Shown: positions 7,646 through 16,560 of the stretch, one piece after another | Numbering within the stretch: position 1 is the stretch's first letter | How the letters are laid out: each line of letters opens with the position of its first letter | Assembly (NCBI GenBank): GCA_902803805.1 | Contig: CADCRH010000135.1 | Span: forward strand, 1-32,829 | DNA: 32,829 bases | Source: an uncultured Ruminococcus sp. | GTDB lineage: Bacteria > Bacillota > Clostridia > Oscillospirales > Acutalibacteraceae | Direction of reading: 5' to 3' | Made by a program: the position numbers and the translations under genes | Notes under the pieces: model-generated | Seen by the model: the letters and a program-made list of their open reading frames with translations, nothing else | Database searches by the model: none | What the model was told of the DNA's origin: nothing

Positions 7646-8896
7646 ATGGCTTTAACAATACTTAGCATATCACAACTGAATTTTTACGTAAAATCCGTCT
7701 TGGAAACGAATGAGAAACTTCGTTCCGTGTATCTGAAAGGTGAAATTTCAAACCTGACCGACCATCAGCGTTCGGGTCATATTTATCTTACCCTGAAGGA
7801 CGAAAAGAGCGCAGTAAGAGCCGTGATGTTTGCCGGCAGCGCAAAATATCTGAAATTTCGTCCCGAAAACGGAATGACGGTGCTTGTCAGGGGCAGAGTA
7901 TCTTTATATGAAGCAACGGGCGCGTATCAGGTATATATTGACGATATGCAGCCCGATGGGATCGGTGCGCTGAATCTTGCTTTTGAGCAGTTAAAGAAAA
8001 AACTTTCTGCCGAGGGACTTTTTGATGAAGCGTATAAAAAACCGCTTCCGACATTACCGAAAAAAATCAGTGTCATCACTTCACCGACAGGTGCCGCCGT
8101 TCAGGACATCAGCAGAATATTAAAGCGCCGCTATCCCATAGGGGAAATCGTGATGTGCCCCGTTTTGGTTCAGGGAGACGATGCTGCCGGACAATTGACA
8201 GATGCGGTGGAAAAACTGAATCGTCTGCAATGTGCCGATGTGATCATTATCGGACGGGGCGGCGGTTCGATAGAGGATTTGCAGGCATTTAATGATGAAA
8301 CACTGGCGCGCGCGATTTTTGCTTCCAAGATTCCGGTCATCTCGGCAGTCGGACACGAAACGGATTTTACCATCTGTGATTTTGTTGCGGATGTCCGTGC
8401 TTCCACGCCGTCGGCAGGGGCGGAACTGGCGACACCCGACTTACAGACGATGTATGCCGACCTTGCTTATTTTCAGGAAAAACTTTCGGAAAGAATCCAC
8501 TCGCGAATCACTTTTGAACGCCGCAGACTGGATGAACTTTCCAAAGCAAATGTTTTGAGATCACCGCTGGAAGCCGTTGATCATATGCGTATCAGGCTTG
8601 ATGTACTTTCACGGTCGTTAATGCTTGCTTACTCGGCAAAGCTGTCGGAGGAGCAGAAAAAATTTGCAGGAATCAATGCAAAATTGGATGCATTAAGCCC
8701 TCTTAAAATTCTCTCAAGAGGCTATTCCATCACGATGCGGGGTGGTGAAGCCGTCAGATCCGTTCAGTCTGTCGGTATGGACGAAAATATCGACGTGATA
8801 CTGTCGGACGGTACACTGAAATGTAAAGTCATACTGCCCGTACCAAAAAAATCTACTGAAACGAAAGGAACAACAGGCAATGAAAAAGACTTTTGA
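7646..8896 (+). CDS. xseA: Exodeoxyribonuclease VII large subunit
   Basis: Large subunit of ExoVII, which degrades single-stranded DNA from both ends. It is 416 residues. The N-terminal OB domain starts with LSISQLNFYVKSVLE and contains LKGEISN and HIYLTLKD. The catalytic core shows TSPTGAAVQDI, the IIGRGGGSIEDLQAFNDE block and the SAVGHETDFTICDFVADVRASTPSAGAEL region. A long helical C-terminal segment follows. I chose the ATG at 7646 with the GAGAGGA site; a GTG at 7634 in frame overlaps the ruvB stop and is less likely. The 3' end overlaps xseB by 17 bases, keeping subunit expression coupled. Confidence 0.96.
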   Translation: MALTILSISQLNFYVKSVLETNEKLRSVYLKGEISNLTDHQRSGHIYLTLKDEKSAVRAVMFAGSAKYLKFRPENGMTVLVRGRVSLYEATGAYQVYIDDMQPDGIGALNLAFEQLKKKLSAEGLFDEAYKKPLPTLPKKISVITSPTGAAVQDISRILKRRYPIGEIVMCPVLVQGDDAAGQLTDAVEKLNRLQCADVIIIGRGGGSIEDLQAFNDETLARAIFASKIPVISAVGHETDFTICDFVADVRASTPSAGAELATPDLQTMYADLAYFQEKLSERIHSRITFERRRLDELSKANVLRSPLEAVDHMRIRLDVLSRSLMLAYSAKLSEEQKKFAGINAKLDALSPLKILSRGYSITMRGGEAVRSVQSVGMDENIDVILSDGTLKCKVILPVPKKSTETKGTTGNEKDF

Positions 8897-9083
8897 TTAT
8901 GAAAAATCAGTTCTGCGCCTTGAAGAGATCGTACAGCTTCTGGAGAACGGAGAACTTTCTCTGAATCAGTCCATCAAGCTTTTCGAGGAGGGTACAAAGC
9001 TTTCTGCCGCCTGCTATGATTTTTTGGATAAGGCAGAACAGAAAATCACGCTGATTTCCGAAATTTCCGACACGGAGGAATAA
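8880..9083 (+). CDS. xseB: Exodeoxyribonuclease VII small subunit
   Basis: Small, 67-residue helical partner of XseA. It has the conserved pattern FDYEKSVLRLEEIVQLLENGE, then SLNQSIKLFEEGTKLSAAC and the closing LDKAEQKI. It starts inside xseA (17-base overlap, with a GAAAGGA site in the xseA 3' end), and ispA begins three bases after its stop. Length and context leave little doubt. Confidence 0.95.
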   Translation: MKKTFDYEKSVLRLEEIVQLLENGELSLNQSIKLFEEGTKLSAACYDFLDKAEQKITLISEISDTEE

Positions 9084-9086
9084 AAA

Positions 9087-9968
9087 ATGAATGATTATAT
9101 AACAGAAATCGATAACGCTCTTTTATCATATCTTCCTCAAAATGAAGAACTGTGTCAAAGTGTCATTGACGCAATGAAATACAGTCTGACAGCAGGCGGA
9201 AAGCGGATTCGTCCGATGCTGGCGATAGAATTTGCCAAGCTGTGCGGCGGCAGCCTTGAGGCGGTTATGCCGTTTGCGTGTGCGGTTGAAATGGTTCATA
9301 CTTATTCGCTGATACACGATGACCTCCCTTGTATGGACAATGACGATCTGCGCAGAGGAAAGCCTACCAATCATAAAGTATATGGCGAGTCAACGGCGCT
9401 TCTTGCAGGGGACGGACTTCTGACCCTTGCGTTCGGTACTGTCACCAATGCCGAATCTCTCGGAAGGAACGGTGCGGAAAAGTGCGCAGAAGCCGTATCG
9501 GTTCTGGCAAAATGTGCAGGGGCGGTAGGAATGATCGGCGGTCAGATCATTGACCTTGCAAGTGAAAACAAACGTGTTTCGGCAAAACATCTTGAAATAA
9601 TGGACAGAAAAAAAACGGGAGCGCTGATCAATGCCGCTTGTCAGCTTGGCTGTATTTCGGCAGGTGCTAATTCTGAACAGCGGAAAGCCGCAGAAGATTA
9701 TGCCTATCATATCGGACTGGCTTTTCAGATCGTTGATGACATTCTTGATGTTACTTCTGACACCGAAACCCTAGGAAAACCGATCGGAAGTGACGCAGAA
9801 AACAAAAAATCAACGTATGTTTCCCTGTTGGGACTGGACGAATGCAGAAAATTAAGCGCGCGCTATACAGAAGCCGCCCTGTCGAGTCTGAAAACATTTC
9901 AGCATTTCGGCGGTGATACATCGAATTTGGAGGAATTTGCCGTTTTTCTTCGCGACAGGAAAAAATAA
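9087..9968 (+). CDS. ispA: Farnesyl (polyprenyl) diphosphate synthase
   Basis: Trans-isoprenyl diphosphate synthase that condenses IPP with allylic diphosphates to make FPP, the precursor of undecaprenyl phosphate and quinones. It is 293 residues. The first aspartate-rich motif is DDLPCMD (78-84) followed by NDDLRRG. The second is DDILD (217-221). GGKRIRPML (37-45) binds diphosphate. Product chain length cannot be settled from this reading; FPP is the family norm for this xseB-linked gene. It is the last gene before an internal promoter that starts dxs, so the isoprenoid pair sits side by side but is probably driven in part separately. Confidence 0.95.
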   Translation: MNDYITEIDNALLSYLPQNEELCQSVIDAMKYSLTAGGKRIRPMLAIEFAKLCGGSLEAVMPFACAVEMVHTYSLIHDDLPCMDNDDLRRGKPTNHKVYGESTALLAGDGLLTLAFGTVTNAESLGRNGAEKCAEAVSVLAKCAGAVGMIGGQIIDLASENKRVSAKHLEIMDRKKTGALINAACQLGCISAGANSEQRKAAEDYAYHIGLAFQIVDDILDVTSDTETLGKPIGSDAENKKSTYVSLLGLDECRKLSARYTEAALSSLKTFQHFGGDTSNLEEFAVFLRDRKK

Positions 9969-9997
9969 TTGAATATTTTGAAAAAATATAGTATAAT
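9969..9997 (+). promoter_or_regulatory. Promoter upstream of dxs
   Basis: -35 TTGAAT (9969-9974), a 17-base spacer and -10 TATAAT (9992-9997). The -35 begins directly after the ispA stop, about 40 bases before the dxs start. No terminator separates ispA from it, so read-through from the ruv promoter is also possible. Confidence 0.75.
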
Positions 9998-10038
9998 GAT
10001 ATGATATAAATTATATCACAAAATCGGAGCAACCAGAA

Positions 10039-11940
10039 ATGACAAATATCAGTCTTTTAAAAAAAATCAATTCTCCGTCCGACATCAAGGAGTTTTCCCC
10101 GGATCAGTTGGAAGAACTGTCCGAGGAAATACGGCAAACGATTGTTGGAACCGTTTCCAAAAACGGCGGTCATCTTGCTTCCAACCTCGGTGTTGTTGAA
10201 TTGACGCTAGCGATACACACGGTATTTGACTGTCCCGTTGATAAAATTGTGTGGGATGTCGGTCATCAGTGTTATGCCCATAAAATTCTTACGGGACGTT
10301 ATTCTCAGATCGGCACCATACGAACCGAAAACGGTCTTTCGGGATTTCCGAAAAGAAATGAAAGTATGTATGACGCTTTCGATACGGGACACAGCAGTAC
10401 ATCGATTTCTGCGGCATTCGGAATCGCCTGTGCCGGCGAGATCAGCAAGGACGACCATTATACGGTGGCGGTCATCGGTGACGGTGCCTTATCGGGAGGT
10501 CTGGCATTTGAGGGTCTTAACAATGCAGGTCGTTCCAAAAATAATCTGATTGTTATTCTGAATGACAATAAAATGTCGATTTCAAAAAATGTCGGCTCAA
10601 TGGCGCGCTATCTTTCCAAAATGCGTATCAAGCCATCGTATCTCGATACCAAACTGAGAGTGCAGAGCCGTTTGGAAAAAATTCCCGTAATAGGAAAATC
10701 GCTTGCCAAAGGCGTGAAAAATTTCAAGGACTGGTTAAAGGATAATTTTTTTGGTCATCAGAAAAATATGTTTGAGCAGTTTGGTTTTGCCTATTACGGT
10801 CCTTATGACGGTCACGACATTTCACAGCTTCAGACAGCGCTCAATGCAGCGAAACGCAGACGAGGCCCCGTTTTGGTTCACGTCTGCACGACAAAGGGAA
10901 AGGGTTATGAATTCGCGGAAAAAAACCCGAAAAATTTTCACGGTGTTTCGGCGTTTGATATTGATACGGGCGAACCGATCAGCTCCTCAAAGGGTTATTC
11001 GGATATTGTCGGAGAATTTCTCTGCAAGACGGCGGACGTTGATAAACGGCTCTGTGCGATCACCGCAGCAATGGCGGCAGGTACGGGACTGGACAAATTT
11101 GCGAAGAAATATAAGGACAGATTTTTTGATGTCGGCATTGCCGAGGAACACGCTGTCACATTTGCCAGCGGTCTTGCGGCAGGAAATATCATTCCTGTGT
11201 TCTGTGTTTATTCTACTTTTTTGCAGAGAAGCTATGACCAGATACTGCACGACGCCGCGCTCCAGAATCTTCATATCGTTCTCGGCATTGACCGCGCCGG
11301 CATTGTCGGAGAGGACGGAGAAACCCATCAGGGAATCTTTGACGCAGCGTTTTTGAATACCATACCGAATGTGACTGTTTATTCGCCTGCTTGCTTTGAC
11401 GAACTGCGGAATATGATGTATAATGCATTATATCATACAAGGGGTGTTACCGCTGTCAGATACCCCAGAGGCGGAGAATTATATCTTCCGTCAGATTATA
11501 AGCCGACAAACGAACCGTACAGTTTTTATGGCAAGCGCAATGCCGAAATTCTGATCATCACCTACGGACGGTTATTCTCTTATGCTTGTCTTGCTCGTGA
11601 GGAGCTTGAAAAAAAAGGGGTCAATGTGTGTATTCTGAAACTCAACACGATCAAGCCGATTCCGAAGGCAGCGCCGAGAAAAGCGGCTGTCTATCGGTAT
11701 TGCTGTTTTTTCGAGGAGGGCATCAGGCACGGCGGGATCGGGGAAGTGTTCGGATTTAAGCTGTATGAGCAGGGATTTAAGGGAAGTTATCATCTTACCG
11801 CAATAGAAAATTATGTTCACCAGGCAAAAACGGATTCCGCTTTATATAGGCTTGGTCTTGACGATAAAAAAATGACGGAAAAAATACTGAAAATCAGCCG
11901 AAACGGAGGGAAAGCCAATGGCGGCGAAAAAACGTCTTGA
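10039..11940 (+). CDS. dxs: 1-deoxy-D-xylulose-5-phosphate synthase
   Basis: Thiamine-diphosphate enzyme that joins pyruvate and glyceraldehyde-3-phosphate in the first step of the MEP isoprenoid pathway. It is 633 residues. Visible family features are HLASNLGVVELTLA near the N-terminus, DVGHQCYAHKILTGR, the ThDP motif beginning GDGALSGG and ending at NDN, the FFEAFG-equivalent region FEQFGFAYYGPYDGH, the catalytic IAEEHAVTFASGLA, and the transketolase C-terminal region with RYPRG. A GGAG site precedes the ATG. Its last 23 bases overlap tlyA. dxs with ispA in the same cluster indicates the MEP route. Confidence 0.97.
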   Translation: MTNISLLKKINSPSDIKEFSPDQLEELSEEIRQTIVGTVSKNGGHLASNLGVVELTLAIHTVFDCPVDKIVWDVGHQCYAHKILTGRYSQIGTIRTENGLSGFPKRNESMYDAFDTGHSSTSISAAFGIACAGEISKDDHYTVAVIGDGALSGGLAFEGLNNAGRSKNNLIVILNDNKMSISKNVGSMARYLSKMRIKPSYLDTKLRVQSRLEKIPVIGKSLAKGVKNFKDWLKDNFFGHQKNMFEQFGFAYYGPYDGHDISQLQTALNAAKRRRGPVLVHVCTTKGKGYEFAEKNPKNFHGVSAFDIDTGEPISSSKGYSDIVGEFLCKTADVDKRLCAITAAMAAGTGLDKFAKKYKDRFFDVGIAEEHAVTFASGLAAGNIIPVFCVYSTFLQRSYDQILHDAALQNLHIVLGIDRAGIVGEDGETHQGIFDAAFLNTIPNVTVYSPACFDELRNMMYNALYHTRGVTAVRYPRGGELYLPSDYKPTNEPYSFYGKRNAEILIITYGRLFSYACLAREELEKKGVNVCILKLNTIKPIPKAAPRKAAVYRYCCFFEEGIRHGGIGEVFGFKLYEQGFKGSYHLTAIENYVHQAKTDSALYRLGLDDKKMTEKILKISRNGGKANGGEKTS

Positions 11941-12727
11941 TGTAATGGTTTATGAAGCAGGCTTTGCCGAAAGCCGCGAAAAAGCAAAGGCGCTGATTAT
12001 GTCGGGCGTTATCTATGTTGACAATCAAAAGTCCGACAAGCCCGGAACGACTTACGGCGAAAATGTCAAACTTGAAATGCGCGGCGGCAAACCGAAATAT
12101 GTCAGCCGCGGCGGTTTGAAACTGGAAAAGGCAATGAGGTCGTTTTCGCTGGATCTGAAAGATTTTATTACAATGGATATCGGAGCGTCAACGGGCGGTT
12201 TTACGGATTGTATGTTACAGAACGGTGCCAAAAAAGTTTATGCGATAGATGTCGGTTACGGTCAGTTGGACTGGCGTTTGCGCAATGATCAAAGAGTTGT
12301 TAATCTGGAACGCACCAATGTCAGATATATCACGAAAGAACAGGTTCCCGATACCATTGATTTTTTCAGCGTTGACGTTTGTTTTATATCGCTTTCTCTG
12401 GTGCTTCCGGCGGTTCGCCCTCTGCTGAGGGACAGCGGCACGGCGGTGTGCCTTATCAAACCCCAGTTTGAAGCAGGCAGGGGCAACGTCGGAAAAAACG
12501 GCGTGGTGCGCGACAAGAATATTCATAGGGAGGTCATTGAAAAGATTTATCATTTCTGTCTTGAAAACGGTTTTGATGTTCTTGACCTCGACTATTCGCC
12601 GATCAAAGGTCCGGAAGGAAATATCGAATACTTGATTTATATTCGCAAATCGGACGAACCGAAAACTTTAAAGGAATTGAATATCGGGCAGCTGGTGGAT
12701 GCTTCACACGGTGAGCTTGATAAATAA
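11918..12727 (+). CDS. tlyA: TlyA family rRNA 2'-O-methyltransferase
   Basis: Predicted S-adenosylmethionine-dependent RNA methyltransferase, 269 residues. The N-terminal S4 RNA-binding domain covers about residues 5-65 ([20 protein letters not shown] onward). The FtsJ-like Rossmann methyltransferase domain has the SAM-binding [29 protein letters not shown], and the conserved [10 protein letters not shown] and [12 protein letters not shown] ends. Characterised TlyA proteins methylate 16S and/or 23S rRNA; which target applies here is not visible. The old label 'hemolysin' is not supported. It overlaps dxs by 23 bases, and its ribosome binding site is the GGAGGGAAAG inside dxs. Confidence 0.93.
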   Translation: MAAKKRLDVMVYEAGFAESREKAKALIMSGVIYVDNQKSDKPGTTYGENVKLEMRGGKPKYVSRGGLKLEKAMRSFSLDLKDFITMDIGASTGGFTDCMLQNGAKKVYAIDVGYGQLDWRLRNDQRVVNLERTNVRYITKEQVPDTIDFFSVDVCFISLSLVLPAVRPLLRDSGTAVCLIKPQFEAGRGNVGKNGVVRDKNIHREVIEKIYHFCLENGFDVLDLDYSPIKGPEGNIEYLIYIRKSDEPKTLKELNIGQLVDASHGELDK

Positions 12728-12747
12728 CCGCATTGGAGAAATGCTTT

Positions 12748-13638
12748 ATGAACAGCTTCGGAAAGATTGCCGTTGTTCCTAATTTAACAAAAAAAGGTGC
12801 TTATGAAACCTCACTGAATGCGATCGAAAAACTGAGATCACTCGGTATGAGTGTGTTGATGTCCAAACAACTGAAAGACCGCTATAAAAGCTGTCTGAAT
12901 GACGATCGGGTTTTGTTTGCCGATGATCAGGAACTGTATGAGGTGTGTGACCTTGTTTTGACGATCGGCGGCGACGGTACCATTATTCACGCAGCACAGC
13001 ACGCAGCTTTGCAGCATAAGCCGCTGCTCGGTATCAATATGGGCAGACTCGGCTTTGTGGCAGGGATCGAACCGGATGAACTGGATATGCTTTCAAAGCT
13101 TACCGACGGCAGTTATACTGTAGAAAAGCGGATGATGCTGAAAATAACACACAGCAGCTTTCACGGCACAAAGGAATTTTATTCGCTCAATGATGCGGTC
13201 ATCTCTCGCGGTTCACTGTCAAGATTGATCGATATTGACGTTTCCCTTGCTGTCGAAAAGGGCTATATATGCCATTACAGAGCCGATGGGCTGATTATTT
13301 CCACGCCCACAGGTTCAAGCGCCTATTCGCTTGCCGCAGGGGGACCGGTCGTGGAGCCGACAATGAAATGCATCCTGATGACGCCGATATGCTCTCACGC
13401 ACTGTTTGCGCGTCCCGTATTGTTCAGTCATCATTCGGAAATTGCCGTCAGTGCGTCCTGTGATGACAACACAGAGGTCTTTTTGACAATTGACGGCGCC
13501 AGAACGGTCATCATTAAAAAAACGGATACGGTGTTTGTCACCTCTGCCAATATCGAAACTGAGCTGATAAGCCTGAAAAACAAAACCTTTTACAGAGTGC
13601 TGAACGACAAGTTTGCCGAAAGAGGTGGTAACATATGA
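12748..13638 (+). CDS. nadK: NAD(+) kinase
   Basis: Phosphorylates NAD to NADP using ATP or polyphosphate. It is 296 residues. The diagnostic GGDGT lies at 74-78 ([13 protein letters not shown]), followed by [12 protein letters not shown], the second conserved region [26 protein letters not shown], and the C-terminal LTIDGAR. The ATG at 12748 is preceded by GGAG nine bases upstream; an in-frame TTG at 12733 would lie in front of that site. The stop overlaps the argR start (ATGA). The nicotinamidase-pncB pair later in the window supplies the NAD that this enzyme uses. Confidence 0.95.
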   Translation: MNSFGKIAVVPNLTKKGAYETSLNAIEKLRSLGMSVLMSKQLKDRYKSCLNDDRVLFADDQELYEVCDLVLTIGGDGTIIHAAQHAALQHKPLLGINMGRLGFVAGIEPDELDMLSKLTDGSYTVEKRMMLKITHSSFHGTKEFYSLNDAVISRGSLSRLIDIDVSLAVEKGYICHYRADGLIISTPTGSSAYSLAAGGPVVEPTMKCILMTPICSHALFARPVLFSHHSEIAVSASCDDNTEVFLTIDGARTVIIKKTDTVFVTSANIETELISLKNKTFYRVLNDKFAERGGNI

Positions 13639-14099
13639 AAACACGGCGACAGACAAAAATTTTGGAGCTGATAAAAGAAAACAATATAGAAACCCAGTCA
13701 GATCTTTTGGAAATGCTGAAGCGCGACGGTTTTAACGTAACGCAGGCTACCGTGTCAAGGGATATTAAGGAAATGCGGCTGATCAAAGTGCTTGACAGTA
13801 CGGGTTCGTATAAATACGCTTCCGAAACGATCTCACCGGCAGAGGAACAGTCGCACGTTTATCTTTTTTCAACGGCAGTGATCAGTGTGGATTATGCGCA
13901 TTGTCTGGTGGTGATCAAAACAAGGAGCGGAATGGCGCAGGCGGTTTGTGCGGCGCTAGATTCGACCAATCGTGCCGGTGTGCTCGGCTCCATCGCAGGC
14001 GACGATACGATTTTTGTGGCAACCAGAACAGATTCCGCATCGGTGGCACTGGTGTCGGATATTAAAAAGCTGATGTCGAACCAAAATAACTCATTTTAA
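13635..14099 (+). CDS. argR: Arginine repressor ArgR
   Basis: Hexameric, arginine-responsive regulator of arginine synthesis and catabolism. It is 154 residues. The N-terminal winged helix (about 1-70) includes [20 protein letters not shown] and the recognition region [18 protein letters not shown]. The C-terminal oligomerisation and arginine-binding domain has [14 protein letters not shown] and [14 protein letters not shown], the expected GDDT loop. Its location between nadK and recN is the conserved Bacillota arrangement. An AGAGGTGG site lies in the nadK end, with a four-base ATGA overlap. recN starts 16 bases later. Confidence 0.96.
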   Translation: MKTRRQTKILELIKENNIETQSDLLEMLKRDGFNVTQATVSRDIKEMRLIKVLDSTGSYKYASETISPAEEQSHVYLFSTAVISVDYAHCLVVIKTRSGMAQAVCAALDSTNRAGVLGSIAGDDTIFVATRTDSASVALVSDIKKLMSNQNNSF

Positions 14100-14115
14100 A
14101 AGGGGTTATCATTAA

Positions 14116-15783
14116 ATGCTAAAAAATTTATATATCGAAAATGTTGCCGTGATCGAAAAAACAACGATCGACTTTACCAAGGGCTTGAATGTTCTGACGG
14201 GTGAAACGGGTGCCGGTAAATCCATTGTCATTGATTCCATCAATGCGATTCTCGGCAACCGTACTTCCCGTGATCTGATACGAAACGGCTGTAACAGTGC
14301 ATTTGTCAGTGCCGAATTTGACGAATTATCGCCAAAGGCGCTTGAAACGCTGAACGAACTGGGATTTTCTGCCGAGGACGACGGAACGGTTTTGATTCAG
14401 CGGGAAATCAACAGCAATGGAAAAGGTAAATGCCGTATCAACGGCAGACCTGCGACAACAAGTGCCTTGAAGGCAATTGGCACGTATCTGATCAATATTC
14501 ACGGACAGCACGAAAGTTATGAACTGATGTCGCCCGAATTTCATATCAGCTATATCGATAAGCTCGGCAATTTAAAGCAGGAATTGGAAGAATATCAGTC
14601 AGTCTATCAGACATATATCAAGCTGCGGTCGGAGTTAAACAAAGCAAAGTTTGACGAGCAGGAAAGGGCAAGAAAAATTGACCTTCTCACCTATCAGGTC
14701 AACGAACTGGAAGAAGCCGATCTGTATGTCGGTGAATATGAAGAACTGATCGAACAGCGCAATATGATAGAAAATAAAGAACGTATTGCGTCATCGCTGA
14801 ATGAATCCAAAGAAAGTCTGAACGGCGGAGAAGATACCGACGGAGCATTGCAGGCACTGGAAACCGCCTGCGGTTGTTTGAATGATATTGCGGATGTTCT
14901 TCCGGACGCCGACACACTTTCGCAGAGGATACAAAACACTATCTATGAAATAGAAGATTGCCGTGATGAGATCATCTCTCTTTGCGACACCGCCGATGCA
15001 GATGTCGGAAATTTGGAAGAGATCGAGGACAGAATCGACCTCATTCACACACTCGGACGAAAATACGGTCAGTCAATTGATGAAATGCTGGCATTTCTTG
15101 AAAACGCACGGAAAGAACTTTCTTATCTCGAAAAATACGAGGAAAATCGGGAAGCACTGATTCAAAGCTGCCGCAATGCTTATGAAGAAGCCAAAAAACG
15201 GGCACTGGTACTTTCCGAAAAGCGTCAGACGATTTCCGGCAGCTTTTCTAAAGCCGTGAAAGAAGAAATGACTTTTTTGGATATGCCGAATGTGGAACTT
15301 GTGGTTCGTCAGGATCAATGTGAACTGAATCATTTTGGCTGTGACGCTATAGAGATTCTGATTTCCACCAATCCCGGCGAAGTTCCAAAGCCTGTCGCCA
15401 AAATCGCGTCGGGCGGCGAGCTTTCAAGAATGATGCTTGCCATTAAAAATGTGCTTGCCGATAAGGACGACATCGATACACTGATCTTTGACGAAGTAGA
15501 TACAGGAATTAGCGGCAGTGCGGCACAAAAAGTAGGATTGAAGCTGAAAGAGGTATCTGAAAGTCGTCAGGTTCTCTGCGTCACTCACCTTGCACAGATC
15601 GCCGGTCTGGGCGACAGTCACTTTAAAATACAAAAGAGTGTTTCTTCGGGAAAAACCTACACCAGTGTCACACCGCTTGACGATGAGGGCAGAAAAAACG
15701 AACTTGCCCGTATTATCGGCGGCGTCGAGATCACTCAAGCAACCCTCGACTATGCCGAAGAACTTCTTCATTCCAATTCATAA
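14116..15783 (+). CDS. recN: DNA repair protein RecN
   Basis: SMC-like ATPase that acts early at double-strand breaks. It is 555 residues. The N-terminal head has LTGETGAGKSIVIDS (Walker A, about residue 33). A long coiled coil (about 150-390) follows, then the C-terminal head with the ABC signature ASGGELSRMMLAIKN, Walker B TLIFDEVDTGISG, and the CVTHLAQIA switch histidine region. A Gly-rich AAAAGGGG site precedes the ATG. The last codons, Asn-Ser-stop, lie inside an AT-rich dispersed repeat that starts at 15775. The repeat has therefore supplied or replaced the extreme C-terminus. Confidence 0.97.
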   Translation: MLKNLYIENVAVIEKTTIDFTKGLNVLTGETGAGKSIVIDSINAILGNRTSRDLIRNGCNSAFVSAEFDELSPKALETLNELGFSAEDDGTVLIQREINSNGKGKCRINGRPATTSALKAIGTYLINIHGQHESYELMSPEFHISYIDKLGNLKQELEEYQSVYQTYIKLRSELNKAKFDEQERARKIDLLTYQVNELEEADLYVGEYEELIEQRNMIENKERIASSLNESKESLNGGEDTDGALQALETACGCLNDIADVLPDADTLSQRIQNTIYEIEDCRDEIISLCDTADADVGNLEEIEDRIDLIHTLGRKYGQSIDEMLAFLENARKELSYLEKYEENREALIQSCRNAYEEAKKRALVLSEKRQTISGSFSKAVKEEMTFLDMPNVELVVRQDQCELNHFGCDAIEILISTNPGEVPKPVAKIASGGELSRMMLAIKNVLADKDDIDTLIFDEVDTGISGSAAQKVGLKLKEVSESRQVLCVTHLAQIAGLGDSHFKIQKSVSSGKTYTSVTPLDDEGRKNELARIIGGVEITQATLDYAEELLHSNS

Positions 15784-15820
15784 TTCATAATTGCCCTGCG
15801 GGAAACAGGGAGCAATTGTG
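15775..15820. repeat. AT-rich dispersed repeat, copy A (recN 3' end)
   Basis: AATTCATAATTCATAATT, then a GC-rich block GCCCTGCGGG, 8 variable bases and AGCAATTGTG. A second copy at 32623-32682, after pyrE, has the same block order and spacing. The first 9 bases include the recN stop codon. Copy A can fold (AATTGC with GCAATT, plus CCTG with CAGG), but only a short T-rich tail follows, so its value as a terminator is uncertain. Confidence 0.6.
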
Positions 15821-15853
15821 ATTTTATCAATACTATCAACTATAATGATTTAA

Positions 15854-16210
<357 letters not shown>

Positions 16211-16244
16211 GGGTCTTTATCAAAAATGCTGAGGAGGATGACTA

Positions 16245-16526
16245 ATGCGGTGCGAAAGCTTGGAGGAAGTCAGAAAAAATATTGACCGTATTGATGATGA
16301 GATTATCAGGCTGATTGCGGAACGCGGAACGTATGTTTCGCAGGCTTCGGCATTTAAAAAATCCGAAGACGGTGTCAAAGCCCCTGCCAGAGTAGAGGCG
16401 GTCATTCAAAAGGTACGCAGCAAAGCGGAAGAATACGGCGCAGACCCCGATATGGTCGAAACGCTGTACAGGGAAATGATTGCAGGATTCATCAATATGG
16501 AAATGAAGGAATTTCATCAAAAATAA
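16245..16526 (+). CDS. Chorismate mutase type II (AroQ/PchB-like)
   Basis: 93-residue, all-helical protein of the AroQ fold. LEEVRKNIDRIDDEIIRLIAER fits helix 1, with the conserved Arg and the IDxIDxxII pattern. FKKSEDGVKAPARVEAVIQK and the terminal YREMIAGFINMEMKEF resemble isochorismate-pyruvate lyase PchB more closely than housekeeping chorismate mutases. It could make prephenate (Phe/Tyr synthesis) or act on isochorismate; the sequence alone does not decide. No menaquinone, siderophore or aromatic genes are adjacent. A GAGGAGG site is just upstream of the ATG. comEC follows 34 bases later. Confidence 0.8.
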   Translation: MRCESLEEVRKNIDRIDDEIIRLIAERGTYVSQASAFKKSEDGVKAPARVEAVIQKVRSKAEEYGADPDMVETLYREMIAGFINMEMKEFHQK

Positions 16527-16560
16527 TTGTTTCAATCTTTCAAATTCGGAGGACGTCAAA

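Noticed and set aside
11918..12727. TlyA as a haemolysin
   Set aside because: The S4 plus FtsJ-type methyltransferase architecture indicates an rRNA-modifying enzyme; the haemolysin label is historical.
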